Shown piece by piece: positions 17,244-25,241 of a stretch of DNA of 35,775 nucleotides. Position 1 is the stretch's first letter. Every line of letters starts with the position of its first letter. Origin of the DNA: a virus; the IMG/VR virus record IMGVR_UViG_3300027759_000226, positions 1 to 35,775 of that record; one strand, given 5' to 3'. The notes under the pieces were generated by a model. It saw only the letters and a list, made by a program, of their open reading frames with translations, had not been told where the DNA came from and did not search any database. Position numbers and translations under genes: made by a program.

Positions 17244-17675
17244 TTAAAACTCGGAGAAATCGTAACCGTAAACAAAAATGTCCACAGTGCCGCTAGTGAC
17301 TGCTGTGCCAACTTTGACATACAGAGTTTGCGCTGTCAGTCGAGTTGCCTTAGTACCAGCAACCACGGTTGCGTTGGTGACATAAGTTGAAGAAGTGTTG
17401 CTGGTCAAAGATGCGTTTGTAACGATCTCAGTGCCTGTTCCTGCTGGTGCTGTCCAAATAGCCAATGCACCGCCGCTAACGTCTGTGTTTGCGTTGGTGA
17501 TAGCTACAAACTGCACGTTGTAGGATGAAGTGTTAAACACTGGGAGGGTAACAATTGAATCACCTGTTGCAGAAATTGGCACATTGTTAGCGTAAGCCAA
17601 AAGGCGAACTGCTTGGTTGGTTGCCAAATTGCTGGGGTGAATTGTTTGACTTGATGCTGGGCCGGGATTTGCCAT
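17244..17675 (-). CDS. Probable head decoration or structural protein
   Basis: 143 residues directly after the coat gene, with a good Shine-Dalgarno (AAGGAAAA). The sequence is beta-rich, Thr/Val/Ala-rich and without cysteine. It contains strands such as DSIVTLPVFNTSSYNVQFVAI and TLYVKVGTAV and ends in YGYDFSEF. Its size, composition and place next to the coat gene suggest a capsid-surface or stabilising protein. No family match is recognised. Confidence 0.65.
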   Translation of the reverse strand: MANPGPASSQTIHPSNLATNQAVRLLAYANNVPISATGDSIVTLPVFNTSSYNVQFVAITNANTDVSGGALAIWTAPAGTGTEIVTNASLTSNTSSTYVTNATVVAGTKATRLTAQTLYVKVGTAVTSGTVDIFVYGYDFSEF

Positions 17676-17705
17676 GATATTTTCCTTAAAAATGTTTGAT
17701 GAAAC

Positions 17706-17724
17706 GGGGGTGTTTTAAGCCCCC
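17706..17724 (-). terminator. Weak terminator-like hairpin after coat gene
   Basis: On the minus strand GGGGG and CCCCC flank a 9-base loop just after the coat stop codon. Only GTTTC follows rather than a full T run. It may reduce readthrough or protect the 3-prime end of the abundant coat message. Confidence 0.4.
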
Positions 17725-17732
17725 ATTAACCT

Positions 17733-18980
17733 TTAGGCTGCTACGCGGCAGGCAAGTTCTGGGTACAGCGGCGCCCAGCCATACAGCACATCAACGCGAG
17801 TCGGAATTGAGTCGTTGTTGATAGTGTATTGACGAACCACACGCATTGACAGACCCAATTCCTTGTCGCTTGCACGACCAGCAAAGTGAACGCCATCAGG
17901 CAATTCCAAATCAGCACAAGCCAAAGTGAAAGCATTTTTGTGCATCACGATATTTTGTGGAGAAACAGTGCCTGTGTTGTTGAATGGAGTCACAACAGCA
18001 GATGCGCTGGTGGAAGCCAAGTTAACGTTCTGGAACTGACCAGCAGTAATCACGGCAGGGCTAACGGTCACAGAAGTTGTGCCAGAAGTTGAAACGGTCA
18101 CAGGGGCGGTCACCACAAAGTTACGCAGGCGGTTGCTGCCGTAGGCTTGACGGTTTTGTGGGTTGACTGCGTAAATGCCAGCAATCGTAATCACGTCACC
18201 TTGTTTCAAGCCAGCAGTAGCTGTGGCGGCGGTCAGTGCAATGGTAGAAGTTGATGCCCATCCGCTGGTCAAGAAACCAGTTGCTGTGGTGGTGGCGCAA
18301 GACAAAGTAGCGGTGCTGTAAGAACCGAATGTTTGCGCCACAACGTTTTGATCCATCTTCCAGTTCATGCCTGCTGAGTCACGACCCATCATGCCTTTGG
18401 TGTACTGGCTTGCGATTTTGTCTGAGGGAACAAACAAACCTTTCAAGCTGTCAACAATGGTTGCGCCTGTGAACGGCTCAACGATACATGAACGGCGACC
18501 GTCACGGGGTGCGCCCTCGCTGTCCAGATATGCACCAGCGGTCAGGTAAGTGATCAAACCTGTGGGTGGTGTGCCAGCAGTACCAACAATGTTAGCGGTG
18601 TTGTTTTTAGCCATTGTCAGACCGTCAAAGTCAATCTTGTTGGCAATAGCTGCAACAGCAGGCTTCAACACGCGATCGCTGAACATATCCAAAGACAAAG
18701 CCAAGTCTTGGCTGGTAAATTGGGTATCAACGTGGAACTGTGTGGACAAAGTGACAGGCACTGATGTTTCGTTGAAATCTTCAACGTTCAAAGCAGGGCC
18801 AGTTGTGCCAATGAAACGACCGGGTTTACGGACGTTCAAAGTTGCACCGATCTTTGCGCCAGTAACGGCGAATTGATCGTCATAGTTTCTTTCGACTTCG
18901 CTTGAGAAAGTCAATTCGTTTTCTAAGACCATCAACGCTTCGTTGGTGATCATGCTGATGGTAAGCAGATTATTGCTCAT
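17733..18980 (-). CDS. Major capsid (coat) protein, P22 gp5-like
   Basis: 415 residues. The N-terminus MSNNLLTISMITNEALMVLE, the region EVERNYDDQFAVTGAKIGATLNV and the segment VDTQFTSQDLAL fit the P22 coat family (HK97 fold with an inserted domain). The beta-rich stretch GLKQGDVITIAGIYAVNPQ and the C-terminal SMRVVRQYTINNDSIPTRVDVLYGWA resemble the corresponding P22 parts. Translation starts after AAGGAAAC. It lies between the scaffold gene and a small structural gene, the expected place. It assembles the procapsid shell with scaffold and portal. Confidence 0.87.
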   Translation of the reverse strand: MSNNLLTISMITNEALMVLENELTFSSEVERNYDDQFAVTGAKIGATLNVRKPGRFIGTTGPALNVEDFNETSVPVTLSTQFHVDTQFTSQDLALSLDMFSDRVLKPAVAAIANKIDFDGLTMAKNNTANIVGTAGTPPTGLITYLTAGAYLDSEGAPRDGRRSCIVEPFTGATIVDSLKGLFVPSDKIASQYTKGMMGRDSAGMNWKMDQNVVAQTFGSYSTATLSCATTTATGFLTSGWASTSTIALTAATATAGLKQGDVITIAGIYAVNPQNRQAYGSNRLRNFVVTAPVTVSTSGTTSVTVSPAVITAGQFQNVNLASTSASAVVTPFNNTGTVSPQNIVMHKNAFTLACADLELPDGVHFAGRASDKELGLSMRVVRQYTINNDSIPTRVDVLYGWAPLYPELACRVAA

Positions 18981-19003
18981 TTTGTTTCCTTAAAAGAATG
19001 GGT

Positions 19004-19909
19004 TTAGCGAATCTTTCCAGCCAATCGTGCTGCTCTCCAAGCCTGATATGAACCATGAAATTGACCATCACTGGTCAGGTTTACATCACGCCCGTTAGCT
19101 GCTGATCGGATTGGATTGATCGGCGCGGGTGCTTTACTTTTCCCAACAACAGGCTTTGTCTGATTCTCAGCCTTATCGTACTGAGCTTCCAATCTCCCAA
19201 TTGCTCTCAAGGCGGCTGTCACGGTCATGCCTTGCAGTTTCACAGCAAAGTCAGGGTTTTCAGCAAGGTGGTACAGAATGCGTGGGCCAACATCTGATTC
19301 AAAGATCGCGTCCCGCACTTCGTTACTAACCGTAACGTCTGTGGAATTGACCATATCGTCAAAGTCTGGCATTTCAGCTTTGGCTGCCTTTACCCGTTGA
19401 CCCCATGCGTCTATTAGCTTGGAATGTTCGGCGGCGGCTTTAGCCTGCACTTCCTTTTGCTTTTCTTCCTGCAATCGCTGTTCTACACGATAGTCTGTCA
19501 ACGCCTTGGCGTATTCGTACATATCGCTGAACTGCTCTGGCAAAGGTTCTGATTCGACTACTGGGTCAGCTTTGGGCTGTGTTTTCGCCTCCAGTTCCCT
19601 AACCTTTGCTTCCAGACTTTCCCTTTGCTCGCGTTCCCTACGGGCTTCTTCCCGTGCTGCTTCGCGTTGCTTAGTTATCTCTGAAAACCGTCTTTCTAGC
19701 TTCGGATTTTGTTTTCGATCCTCTGTTGCTGTCGCTTCGTTCTCTACCTCAGTTGGTTCACTCTGTCCTAAATCAACCTCTTGCGGCTCTGTCGGTTCGA
19801 CAGCCTCGCTTGGCGTTGGATCAGCTAAACCCATTCTCTTGGCATTAAATTCAGCTAAATTTTCACTTGTCACCACATTGGCGGCAAGTCTTTCTGCTAC
19901 TTCTGACAT
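19004..19909 (-). CDS. Scaffolding protein, P22 gp8-like role
   Basis: 301 residues, highly charged. The N-terminal third is acidic (TPSEAVEPTEPQEVDLGQSEP), the centre is a long coiled coil of Arg/Glu repeats (about 75-115), and the C-terminus is basic (about 285-301, YQAWRAARLAGKIR). In scaffolds of this class a short basic C-terminal helix pair binds coat. Its place between portal and coat genes agrees. It directs procapsid assembly and is normally released before packaging. The identity is by position and composition, not by a diagnostic motif. Confidence 0.8.
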   Translation of the reverse strand: MSEVAERLAANVVTSENLAEFNAKRMGLADPTPSEAVEPTEPQEVDLGQSEPTEVENEATATEDRKQNPKLERRFSEITKQREAAREEARREREQRESLEAKVRELEAKTQPKADPVVESEPLPEQFSDMYEYAKALTDYRVEQRLQEEKQKEVQAKAAAEHSKLIDAWGQRVKAAKAEMPDFDDMVNSTDVTVSNEVRDAIFESDVGPRILYHLAENPDFAVKLQGMTVTAALRAIGRLEAQYDKAENQTKPVVGKSKAPAPINPIRSAANGRDVNLTSDGQFHGSYQAWRAARLAGKIR

Positions 19910-19931
19910 TGAGTTTCCTCAAAGAATTCAC

Positions 19932-19948
19932 CCAGTTGACCCAACTGG
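19932..19948 (-). other. Hairpin near the predicted 5-prime end of the scaffold-coat mRNA
   Basis: CCAGTTG and CAACTGG form a perfect 7-bp stem with a 3-base loop, and no T run follows. It lies just downstream of the predicted start site of the promoter at 19962-19990, so it would form close to the mRNA 5-prime end and could protect the message. The protective role is inference. Confidence 0.5.
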
Positions 19949-19961
19949 TAAGGTTTTGCGG

Positions 19962-19990
19962 TTTTTACCACGAAATCATTTTACTGTCAA
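19962..19990 (-). promoter_or_regulatory. Candidate promoter for scaffold and coat genes
   Basis: On the minus strand a perfect TTGACA (19985-19990) is followed by a 17-base spacer and TAAAAA (19962-19967, 4 of 6 to consensus). It lies in the 81-base gap between portal and scaffold genes. It would allow extra transcription of the two most abundant assembly proteins. Confidence 0.5.
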
Positions 19991-22186
19991 TTACTGCATG
20001 GGCTGCTCAAATGTTTGTTGCATTGGCGGCTGCATTTCTTCCTGCATCGGTTGGGGTTGCATTTGTTGTTGCGGGTTAACCAATGGATTTGCCCCATGTG
20101 AAATGTCTTGGGCGGCAATCATTGCATATTGTTGCTGTTCAGCGTTAAGGCGTTCAATTTCCATCAACAATTGATTAGGCGACATTCTTGCAATAAGCAT
20201 TTTGACCAACGCATCAATTTCGGTTTTGTTCTGGCTAGTAATGGCGCGGGTATTCTGGTCATTGACCTTAACTTCAGCCATTGTTTCAGTGTTGTGCGCC
20301 TTGGCAGTGACTTCCATAAGTTTGCGTTTGGTAGCGCCCTCCTCCTTGATTTGGGCGACCTGACCACGGTTGTTAATCTCCAACTGGGCGGCTTGCAATT
20401 GCTGTTGCATATCTTGCACTTGTTTTTGTGCTTGTGCCAAACGCATCTGAACTTCTGGCGGTATGTCTGACTTTTCGTCAATGTTTGCCATCGGATTCAT
20501 GGCGGCAAGGCGGTCGGCAATCACATCTGCGCCGGGAAAATCCATGTTTCTAAACACCAAATCACCCGCAATATTGAACAACTGCTCATTGCCAGTTAAC
20601 AGCGGCATCATGGCTTCAACGGCTTGCTGGCGCTTGGTCTGGAAGCCGGGGCCTGTGTCCATCACCACGTCATATTCACCCACCGTCACGTCATTCAAAA
20701 CCTCACCAACTTCATTCTTTTCGTTGATTTTGGTCATGTCTGGCTGACCGTCTGAACCAATAATCCGCATCACTCGTTCTGTGTCGTAGATGTGCGGTAT
20801 CAAGTCCAACAGGATTTTGCCTGTATGCCTGATTGATCGAGTCATGTTGTCGTAGAAATGGAAATTGCTCAAATCCACCTGATTTTGTTGACCAGCCAAG
20901 GCTTTGCCTGAGATGTTTCCAGTTGGCAATTGATTGGGGTCAAGAATGCCTAGCACCATCTGCAAGTCTGCGGAAATAGCGCCAGCGGCTTCCATGATGC
21001 CTTGGGGCGGTGGTTCTGGTTGCAGTCTGGTTGGCACTGGGGCTGGTGTTCCCTCAATGTCTTTTTGCTTGTAACGCAAAACAGGGCTTGACTTGATGTT
21101 TGCCAATGCCCATTCGTTTTCGTGTCCCTCGTCTTGACCCTCTGCCAGCAGCCACTTTGCCTTTGGTGCAAGGGCAACCGATTCGGTCATGCTGGTGCGC
21201 CAGAAGTTATACATACGCTGGGGGTCTTTTGCAAACCTGACCAAGCCGTATTTCTTGCGCTTGTCGTCAACGATAACCTGTGCGCCATAGCAAGGAACGA
21301 CAGGGATATATTTGCCTGCCCATGTCTTTTCTTCCAAGACTTCCAAGGCTGTCATCTTGCACCATTTCACCGCCTTGCGGAAGCTGTCGCGTTCATCAAC
21401 CACGGTTAAGCCTGATGCTTCGACACGCTCAAAGAATCGGTCAGAATCAGCAAAATGGCGGCTTCCGTCACTAAGCAAATACAGCTTGGCTCGTTCACGT
21501 TCAATCCAAAAGTATTCAGCAATGCGAATATCTTCCTTGGTGATCCAGCTTGCAGTGTCGTCACCTGTTGACCGCTGGGTAAAATTTGCACCATCATCAG
21601 CGTCAGGGTAGTAATCCTTGAAAACCTTTTTATCCAGCACTGTGGTAATCAAACAGCGTTCAGCGTCTGACCCATCAGGCAGGATTGAATTGGGGTCAAA
21701 ATACACGGTGAACGGGTTGTCAATCGTGTCAATGTAGATTTCTTGGTCGAATGAATCTTCACTCACATAGCGAGTATTAATACGCCAGTAGCCCCAACCC
21801 ATACGCACGGCGTAATCAAAGGCAGTGTCATAGGCAGTGTCAGCGTTTGAATTGACCTCAATGTGGCGTGTCATGCCCTCAATCACTTGGGCAATCTTGT
21901 AATCAGCCAAGTTATTCACAGGGTGAACCTTGATGCGTGGGCGCTGCATCCGCTGTTGGTTGGTCACCTGACGCACATAGGCATCAATCTTGTTGATGGT
22001 TAGGCAGGGTCTGGCTTCCACGTTCCTGCTATTCTGAATCTCGACAGGCCATTGGTCGCCAGCGGCAAACTTAATGTCCTGCAATGCTTCAGCGCGGTTC
22101 GTTGAATCTGCGTCATTGACCAACCGCCAAAACTCAATGGCTTTGTTGATTCTGGTATCTTTTCCTGATGCGTCTTGGTATGCCAT
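19991..22186 (-). CDS. Portal protein, P22-like
   Basis: 731 residues, close to P22 gp1 in size. The N-terminal FAAGDQWPVEIQNSR followed by RPCLTINKIDAYVRQVTNQQRM is a signature of P22-type portals. The centre holds the wing and stem segments (for example EYFWIERERAKLY and VVPCYGAQVIVDDKRKKYGLVR). The C-terminus is a long coiled coil (about 605-700) ending in a Gln/Met/Pro-rich tail, like the barrel of P22. It forms the dodecameric DNA entry ring. It follows the large terminase gene by 18 bases. Confidence 0.88.
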   Translation of the reverse strand: MAYQDASGKDTRINKAIEFWRLVNDADSTNRAEALQDIKFAAGDQWPVEIQNSRNVEARPCLTINKIDAYVRQVTNQQRMQRPRIKVHPVNNLADYKIAQVIEGMTRHIEVNSNADTAYDTAFDYAVRMGWGYWRINTRYVSEDSFDQEIYIDTIDNPFTVYFDPNSILPDGSDAERCLITTVLDKKVFKDYYPDADDGANFTQRSTGDDTASWITKEDIRIAEYFWIERERAKLYLLSDGSRHFADSDRFFERVEASGLTVVDERDSFRKAVKWCKMTALEVLEEKTWAGKYIPVVPCYGAQVIVDDKRKKYGLVRFAKDPQRMYNFWRTSMTESVALAPKAKWLLAEGQDEGHENEWALANIKSSPVLRYKQKDIEGTPAPVPTRLQPEPPPQGIMEAAGAISADLQMVLGILDPNQLPTGNISGKALAGQQNQVDLSNFHFYDNMTRSIRHTGKILLDLIPHIYDTERVMRIIGSDGQPDMTKINEKNEVGEVLNDVTVGEYDVVMDTGPGFQTKRQQAVEAMMPLLTGNEQLFNIAGDLVFRNMDFPGADVIADRLAAMNPMANIDEKSDIPPEVQMRLAQAQKQVQDMQQQLQAAQLEINNRGQVAQIKEEGATKRKLMEVTAKAHNTETMAEVKVNDQNTRAITSQNKTEIDALVKMLIARMSPNQLLMEIERLNAEQQQYAMIAAQDISHGANPLVNPQQQMQPQPMQEEMQPPMQQTFEQPMQ

Positions 22187-22204
22187 ATTTGCCCCTTTTG
22201 GAAA

Positions 22205-23479
22205 TTATCCCATCCAACCGCCAGCCATTGCAACCTGTGCCTTGGGTTTGCGCTTTGGTGTGTCTTTAATCATCAGGGCAATGTAGCGGAATGCGTCAGC
22301 CCCGTGCGAATAGTGATCATGTAATGGGTTGCGACTGAATTGCCCTGTGTCTGGGTCAACCTCATATCGGTAGTGGCGCAGGCAATTAATGCCCTCTGCC
22401 GCGTGTTCACGGTCAAACCAGCAGTTCGGGAATATCGTTCTTGCCGCGTTAATCGAGTCCAGAATTGGCACTCTGGGCAGAATCTGCGTCTTGTACCCTG
22501 CTGCCCTCACAATGTCGTTGATTGACCGCCCTGCCGCTGCCAGTGTCTGGTTTTCAGCGTCATGGGGTAGCCAAACCGTGTCGTACACATAGCCAAATGT
22601 CTGCATGGTCGCTAAGTAATGCGTCATGGTTTTCTGGCTATCCTCAATGTACCGAATTAAGCGGGTTTCCATGCCCACAAACTGCAAGAACCAGATAGAT
22701 GTGCTGTCAGACCAGCCAAGGTCAAACACCGCGTGGACGGGCTTTGTTGCGTCATATGCCACACGGGTTAGCCTGCCCTCAAGTTCTGCCTGCTGAAGTT
22801 CCTTGGCAAAGATAGCGCCATCGACTGATTGGCGGCATAAGCCCTCCCAGACTTGGTTATAGGCTTCAATGTCGCGGTTCTTCAGTGCATCTTTTTCTAG
22901 CTTTAGGGTTTCTGGAAACCACGGGTTATCTGACCAGTTAATATTGATCTGGATGCAGTCATCAGGTGGATTCAACACAAACCGCTGATAGGTTTCGTCA
23001 GTTTCCAACTCAGGATTGAACGAAATCCATATTTCGCTGCCCTGCTTTCGAATGGTAGGTATCAGCACATTCCAACTAAGGCGGCTTGTGGTCTGGGCTT
23101 CTTCCACCCAGCAAATATCTACGCCCTCATAAGATTTGATGTTGGCAATGTTGTTCTTTAAGCCAGCAAAGGCGAATTCTGTGCCGTTCTTGCCCCTGAT
23201 GCTGTTTTGGGTGATTTCATAGAAACCCAGCAAGCCAAGGGATTCGATCTGGTCGCACAGTAACTTGTGGACAGAATCCTTAATACTGGTCTGGAATTCC
23301 CGCGCACAAAGGATTCGCAGGGTATTTTTTGCGCCAAGGATAAGCAATGCCCTAGCGATGCCCCATGACTTAGCGCCACCCCTGCCGCCATAGGCTACCT
23401 TGTAGCGTGATGGCTTAAACAAGCCTTGCAGCTTGATCGGGAATTCAGCATTGGCAATGGCGCTGGCTACTTCAGACAA
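22205..23479 (-). CDS. terL: Terminase large subunit
   Basis: 424 residues. Packaging motor with ATPase and nuclease parts. Walker A is GGRGGAKS at 31-38. Walker B with the catalytic acid is about 120-127 (GVDICWVEEA). In the nuclease half, acidic residues appear in HAVFDLGWSDSTS, TVWLPHDAENQT and HYSHGADAFRYI, as expected for the RNase H-like fold. The start is a TTG codon at 23479, preceded by AAGGAA with 5 nt spacing; no ATG fits. The weak start codon may limit synthesis of this low-copy protein. It is followed by the portal gene. Confidence 0.9.
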   Translation of the reverse strand: MSEVASAIANAEFPIKLQGLFKPSRYKVAYGGRGGAKSWGIARALLILGAKNTLRILCAREFQTSIKDSVHKLLCDQIESLGLLGFYEITQNSIRGKNGTEFAFAGLKNNIANIKSYEGVDICWVEEAQTTSRLSWNVLIPTIRKQGSEIWISFNPELETDETYQRFVLNPPDDCIQININWSDNPWFPETLKLEKDALKNRDIEAYNQVWEGLCRQSVDGAIFAKELQQAELEGRLTRVAYDATKPVHAVFDLGWSDSTSIWFLQFVGMETRLIRYIEDSQKTMTHYLATMQTFGYVYDTVWLPHDAENQTLAAAGRSINDIVRAAGYKTQILPRVPILDSINAARTIFPNCWFDREHAAEGINCLRHYRYEVDPDTGQFSRNPLHDHYSHGADAFRYIALMIKDTPKRKPKAQVAMAGGWMG

Positions 23480-23612
23480 ATCGTTTCCTTATAGGTTGTT
23501 GGCTAATCGCTACGTCTGCGTCCACACGACCGATAGATTCCACAGCATCCGCTTTCACCAACACGACTGGGAACTGGTTGGCCTCATCAGCTTAAAAATG
23601 AGCAATTCCCAT
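23472..23612 (-). pseudogene. Nonsense-interrupted small ORF between the terminase genes
   Basis: From ATG 23612 the frame reads MGIAHF, then TAA (23592-23594). It continues open in the same frame for 39 codons (ADEANQFPVVLVKADAVESI, then a Val/Asp-rich end) to TGA 23472-23474, overlapping the terL start by 8 bases. The second part looks like real protein. A single change (for example AAA to TAA) would explain the stop. The ATG has only a weak Shine-Dalgarno. It may be a decayed gene or, less likely, translated from an internal GTG/TTG. Confidence 0.4.
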
Positions 23613-23623
23613 GCGTCTTGGCG

Positions 23624-24040
23624 CTACTCAGGCTTCACAAATGTCACTTGAATCCCAGTAAGCAAAGGCGCACCATCTGCACCCGTGATTTCTTGCTTTG
23701 TGCTTTCCCTGTACTTCTTTGGAAACCTTGCCGCCATTGATCTTGACCATAGGCTGGCATTCAATCGGTCACTTTCTTTGTTCTCAACCATATAAGCGGC
23801 GGCTTGTTCTTCCCACCATGCCTGCTCGTAAGTCTTGGCATCGTCCAAGGCGTGCAAAAATTCTTCATGTGCATCACGCCATGAGTACATTGTTCTTAAT
23901 GACACATTCAACAGCGCCGCAATTTGCTCGACAGATTTGCCAATGCGCCCCAGTTCAATGACCTTTTCGCAATATGCTGGGTCATATAGAGTTGGACGAC
24001 CTACTGGGCGCTTTTCAACAGCGGGAACAGTGTCTGTCAT
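23624..24040 (-). CDS. terS: Terminase small subunit
   Basis: 138 residues. The N-terminal part reads RPVGRPTLYDPAYCEKVIEL, then a helix-turn-helix (about 35-55, SVEQIAALLNVSLRTMYSW), typical of small terminases and of proteins that bind the packaging site. The middle is a helical oligomerisation region (DDAKTYEQAWWEEQAAAYM) and the C-terminus is beta-like. It lies 144 bases before the large subunit gene. The gap holds an interrupted ORF. It probably recognises the pac site for headful packaging. Confidence 0.85.
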   Translation of the reverse strand: MTDTVPAVEKRPVGRPTLYDPAYCEKVIELGRIGKSVEQIAALLNVSLRTMYSWRDAHEEFLHALDDAKTYEQAWWEEQAAAYMVENKESDRLNASLWSRSMAARFPKKYRESTKQEITGADGAPLLTGIQVTFVKPE

Positions 24041-24192
24041 TTCTTTTTGGGCGCGGCTTTTTTAGCCTTTTCAGCTTCACGTTTGACCGAATAGCCAATG
24101 GCAACAGCCTGCTTAACAGGCTTACCAGCTTCAATTTCTGCCTTGATGTTAGCTTTCAGCGCCTTGGGGGTCATTGACTTGATCAGTGGCAT
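24037..24192 (-). CDS. Small Lys-rich phage protein, 51 aa
   Basis: A gene too short for common cut-offs. ATG 24192 gives MPLIKSMTPKALKANIKAEI, then EAGKPVKQAVAIGYSVKREA and a Lys/Ala tail. A second in-frame ATG lies at 24174. The core NI-EIEAGKP-KQAVAI-YS is a widespread motif of tiny phage proteins near packaging genes. It is highly basic and probably binds nucleic acid, though its function is unknown. It overlaps the 3-prime end of the 58-residue gene and its stop overlaps the terS start. Confidence 0.65.
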   Translation of the reverse strand: MPLIKSMTPKALKANIKAEIEAGKPVKQAVAIGYSVKREAEKAKKAAPKKK

Positions 24193-24325
24193 CTTTGCTT
24201 TCCAGTTGGGTTAACCAATACTGACAATCTTGAATCGCCCCGCCAATCGCGTGGATGTTCATTTCCATTTGTTTGGCTTGGGCGGTCAGAAACTCAATTC
24301 TGCTTTTCAATGATTCAGCGTTCAT
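24149..24325 (-). CDS. Small helical hypothetical protein, 58 aa
   Basis: ATG 24325 overlaps the stop of the upstream gene (ATGA). The product starts MNAESLKSRIEFLTAQAKQM and is a continuous amphipathic helix through residue 45. An acidic, polar tail follows. The coiled-coil character suggests an oligomeric adaptor or chaperone. It overlaps the next small gene by 44 bases in another frame. No family is recognised. Confidence 0.6.
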   Translation of the reverse strand: MNAESLKSRIEFLTAQAKQMEMNIHAIGGAIQDCQYWLTQLESKDATDQVNDPQGAES

Positions 24326-24726
24326 GCGCCAGCGTGAATGATTGAATAGTTGATTGTCACGGCTTCACTTAATGAACCAGCAGTGTTGTTATACAAACCA
24401 ATTGTTGCTGTGCCTGCGGCTAAGTTGGCAACATAAGGCCAATAAGCGCCAGCAGTGCCGCCTGAGCCAATATTGACAATCAAAGTATCTTTTGCGGAAA
24501 TAATGCTATTAGTCAAAACAAATTGTGCGGTTGCACCAGCGCCCAAAGCAGCGTTGTGAGTGGTGATTTGACCAGTGGAAGTGTTTAAAGTCACGCCAGT
24601 TGTTTTGCTGGTGGCTTGGGTCACAGTTCCATTGGCTGCGTTTGTGTAGCCAAGCTGTGAGCTGGCATAGCAAGTTGTAAATTCTGGGTCTTGGTAGGCT
24701 ACGCCTGTTGCTATTGAATTTGACAT
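24322..24726 (-). CDS. Probable small structural protein
   Basis: 134 residues, Thr/Ala/Gly-rich and beta-like, with no charge clusters and few lysines. Segments such as VTLNTSTGQITTHNAALGAG and TATIGLYNNTAGSLSEAVTI resemble small head-surface or fibre proteins of aquatic phages. It has a good Shine-Dalgarno (AAGGAAAA). It lies between the GroES-like gene and the small helical gene. A virion role is likely from composition only. Confidence 0.6.
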   Translation of the reverse strand: MSNSIATGVAYQDPEFTTCYASSQLGYTNAANGTVTQATSKTTGVTLNTSTGQITTHNAALGAGATAQFVLTNSIISAKDTLIVNIGSGGTAGAYWPYVANLAAGTATIGLYNNTAGSLSEAVTINYSIIHAGA

Positions 24727-24751
24727 GATTTTTCCTTATGAAATGTGTTGA

Positions 24752-25009
24752 TTATGCTTCTACTACGGCACAAATATCAGCTTCTTGGATGATCTGGTAA
24801 TCCTGCCCATCAATGTTGTGGACAGGCCAATTCAGATAATCCCCGTTGCCGTACTTGATGAAATCGCCCACTTGGGTCTGATCCACCGATGGGCCGACCG
24901 CCACGACAGTTCCCTCGTTGAATGATTCTTTGTTGTTGACATAAATAATGTCGGACAACTTGCGAACATTGGGGCGAACTACTACACGGTCACGCAGGGG
25001 TTTGATCAT
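24752..25009 (-). CDS. Phage-encoded GroES-like co-chaperonin
   Basis: 85 residues matching the Cpn10 fold: N-terminal MIKPLRDRVVVRP, a short mobile loop (about 17-31) containing the hydrophobic IIYV segment that would dock on GroEL, then GTVVAVG (33-39), VGDFIKYG (47-54) and a final strand EADICAVVEA. It is a little shorter than bacterial GroES (about 95 residues). In T4, gp31 replaces GroES so that host GroEL can fold the capsid protein. A similar role for this coat protein is the natural inference. It lies in the head assembly region and overlaps the upstream gene by 20 bases. Confidence 0.85.
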   Translation of the reverse strand: MIKPLRDRVVVRPNVRKLSDIIYVNNKESFNEGTVVAVGPSVDQTQVGDFIKYGNGDYLNWPVHNIDGQDYQIIQEADICAVVEA

Positions 25010-25241
25010 ATTTTGGCTTTCTTCCGGGCTTTTTTCTCAACGGCGGTTCAACCACCGTGTCGGTCAAAATGTCGTAAACAGGCAATTTCACCATTTCTGG
25101 TTCTTCTGACTTTGTTTGTTGCGGTGCAATATGCTCTCCGCACCAATCATTCATGTGCCTGTTTATCGTCTGAGGATAGCGGCGGCAACTGCCCATGATC
25201 TGGGCATTCAAAAAGAATTTACAGTTGGCGCAGCTTGCCAT
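24990..25241 (-). CDS. Small Cys-rich metal-binding protein
   Basis: 83 residues from ATG 25241, which overlaps the upstream stop by one base. C4, C7, C19 and C34 (with H37) form a CXXC-C-C arrangement in a compact N-terminal domain (ASCANCKFF, GSCRRYP, NDWCGEH). This suggests a zinc or iron-sulfur site. The C-terminus is Pro/Lys-rich and disordered, ending KKPGRKPKYD, an AT-hook-like stretch. It precedes the GroES-like gene. Function unknown. Confidence 0.65.
   Translation of the reverse strand: MASCANCKFFLNAQIMGSCRRYPQTINRHMNDWCGEHIAPQQTKSEEPEMVKLPVYDILTDTVVEPPLRKKPGRKPKYDQTPA

Noticed and set aside
19506-20174. 222-codon rightward open frame across the scaffold and portal gene ends
   Set aside because: Ser/Cys-rich product with no motif, antisense to two well-supported genes and across their gap.
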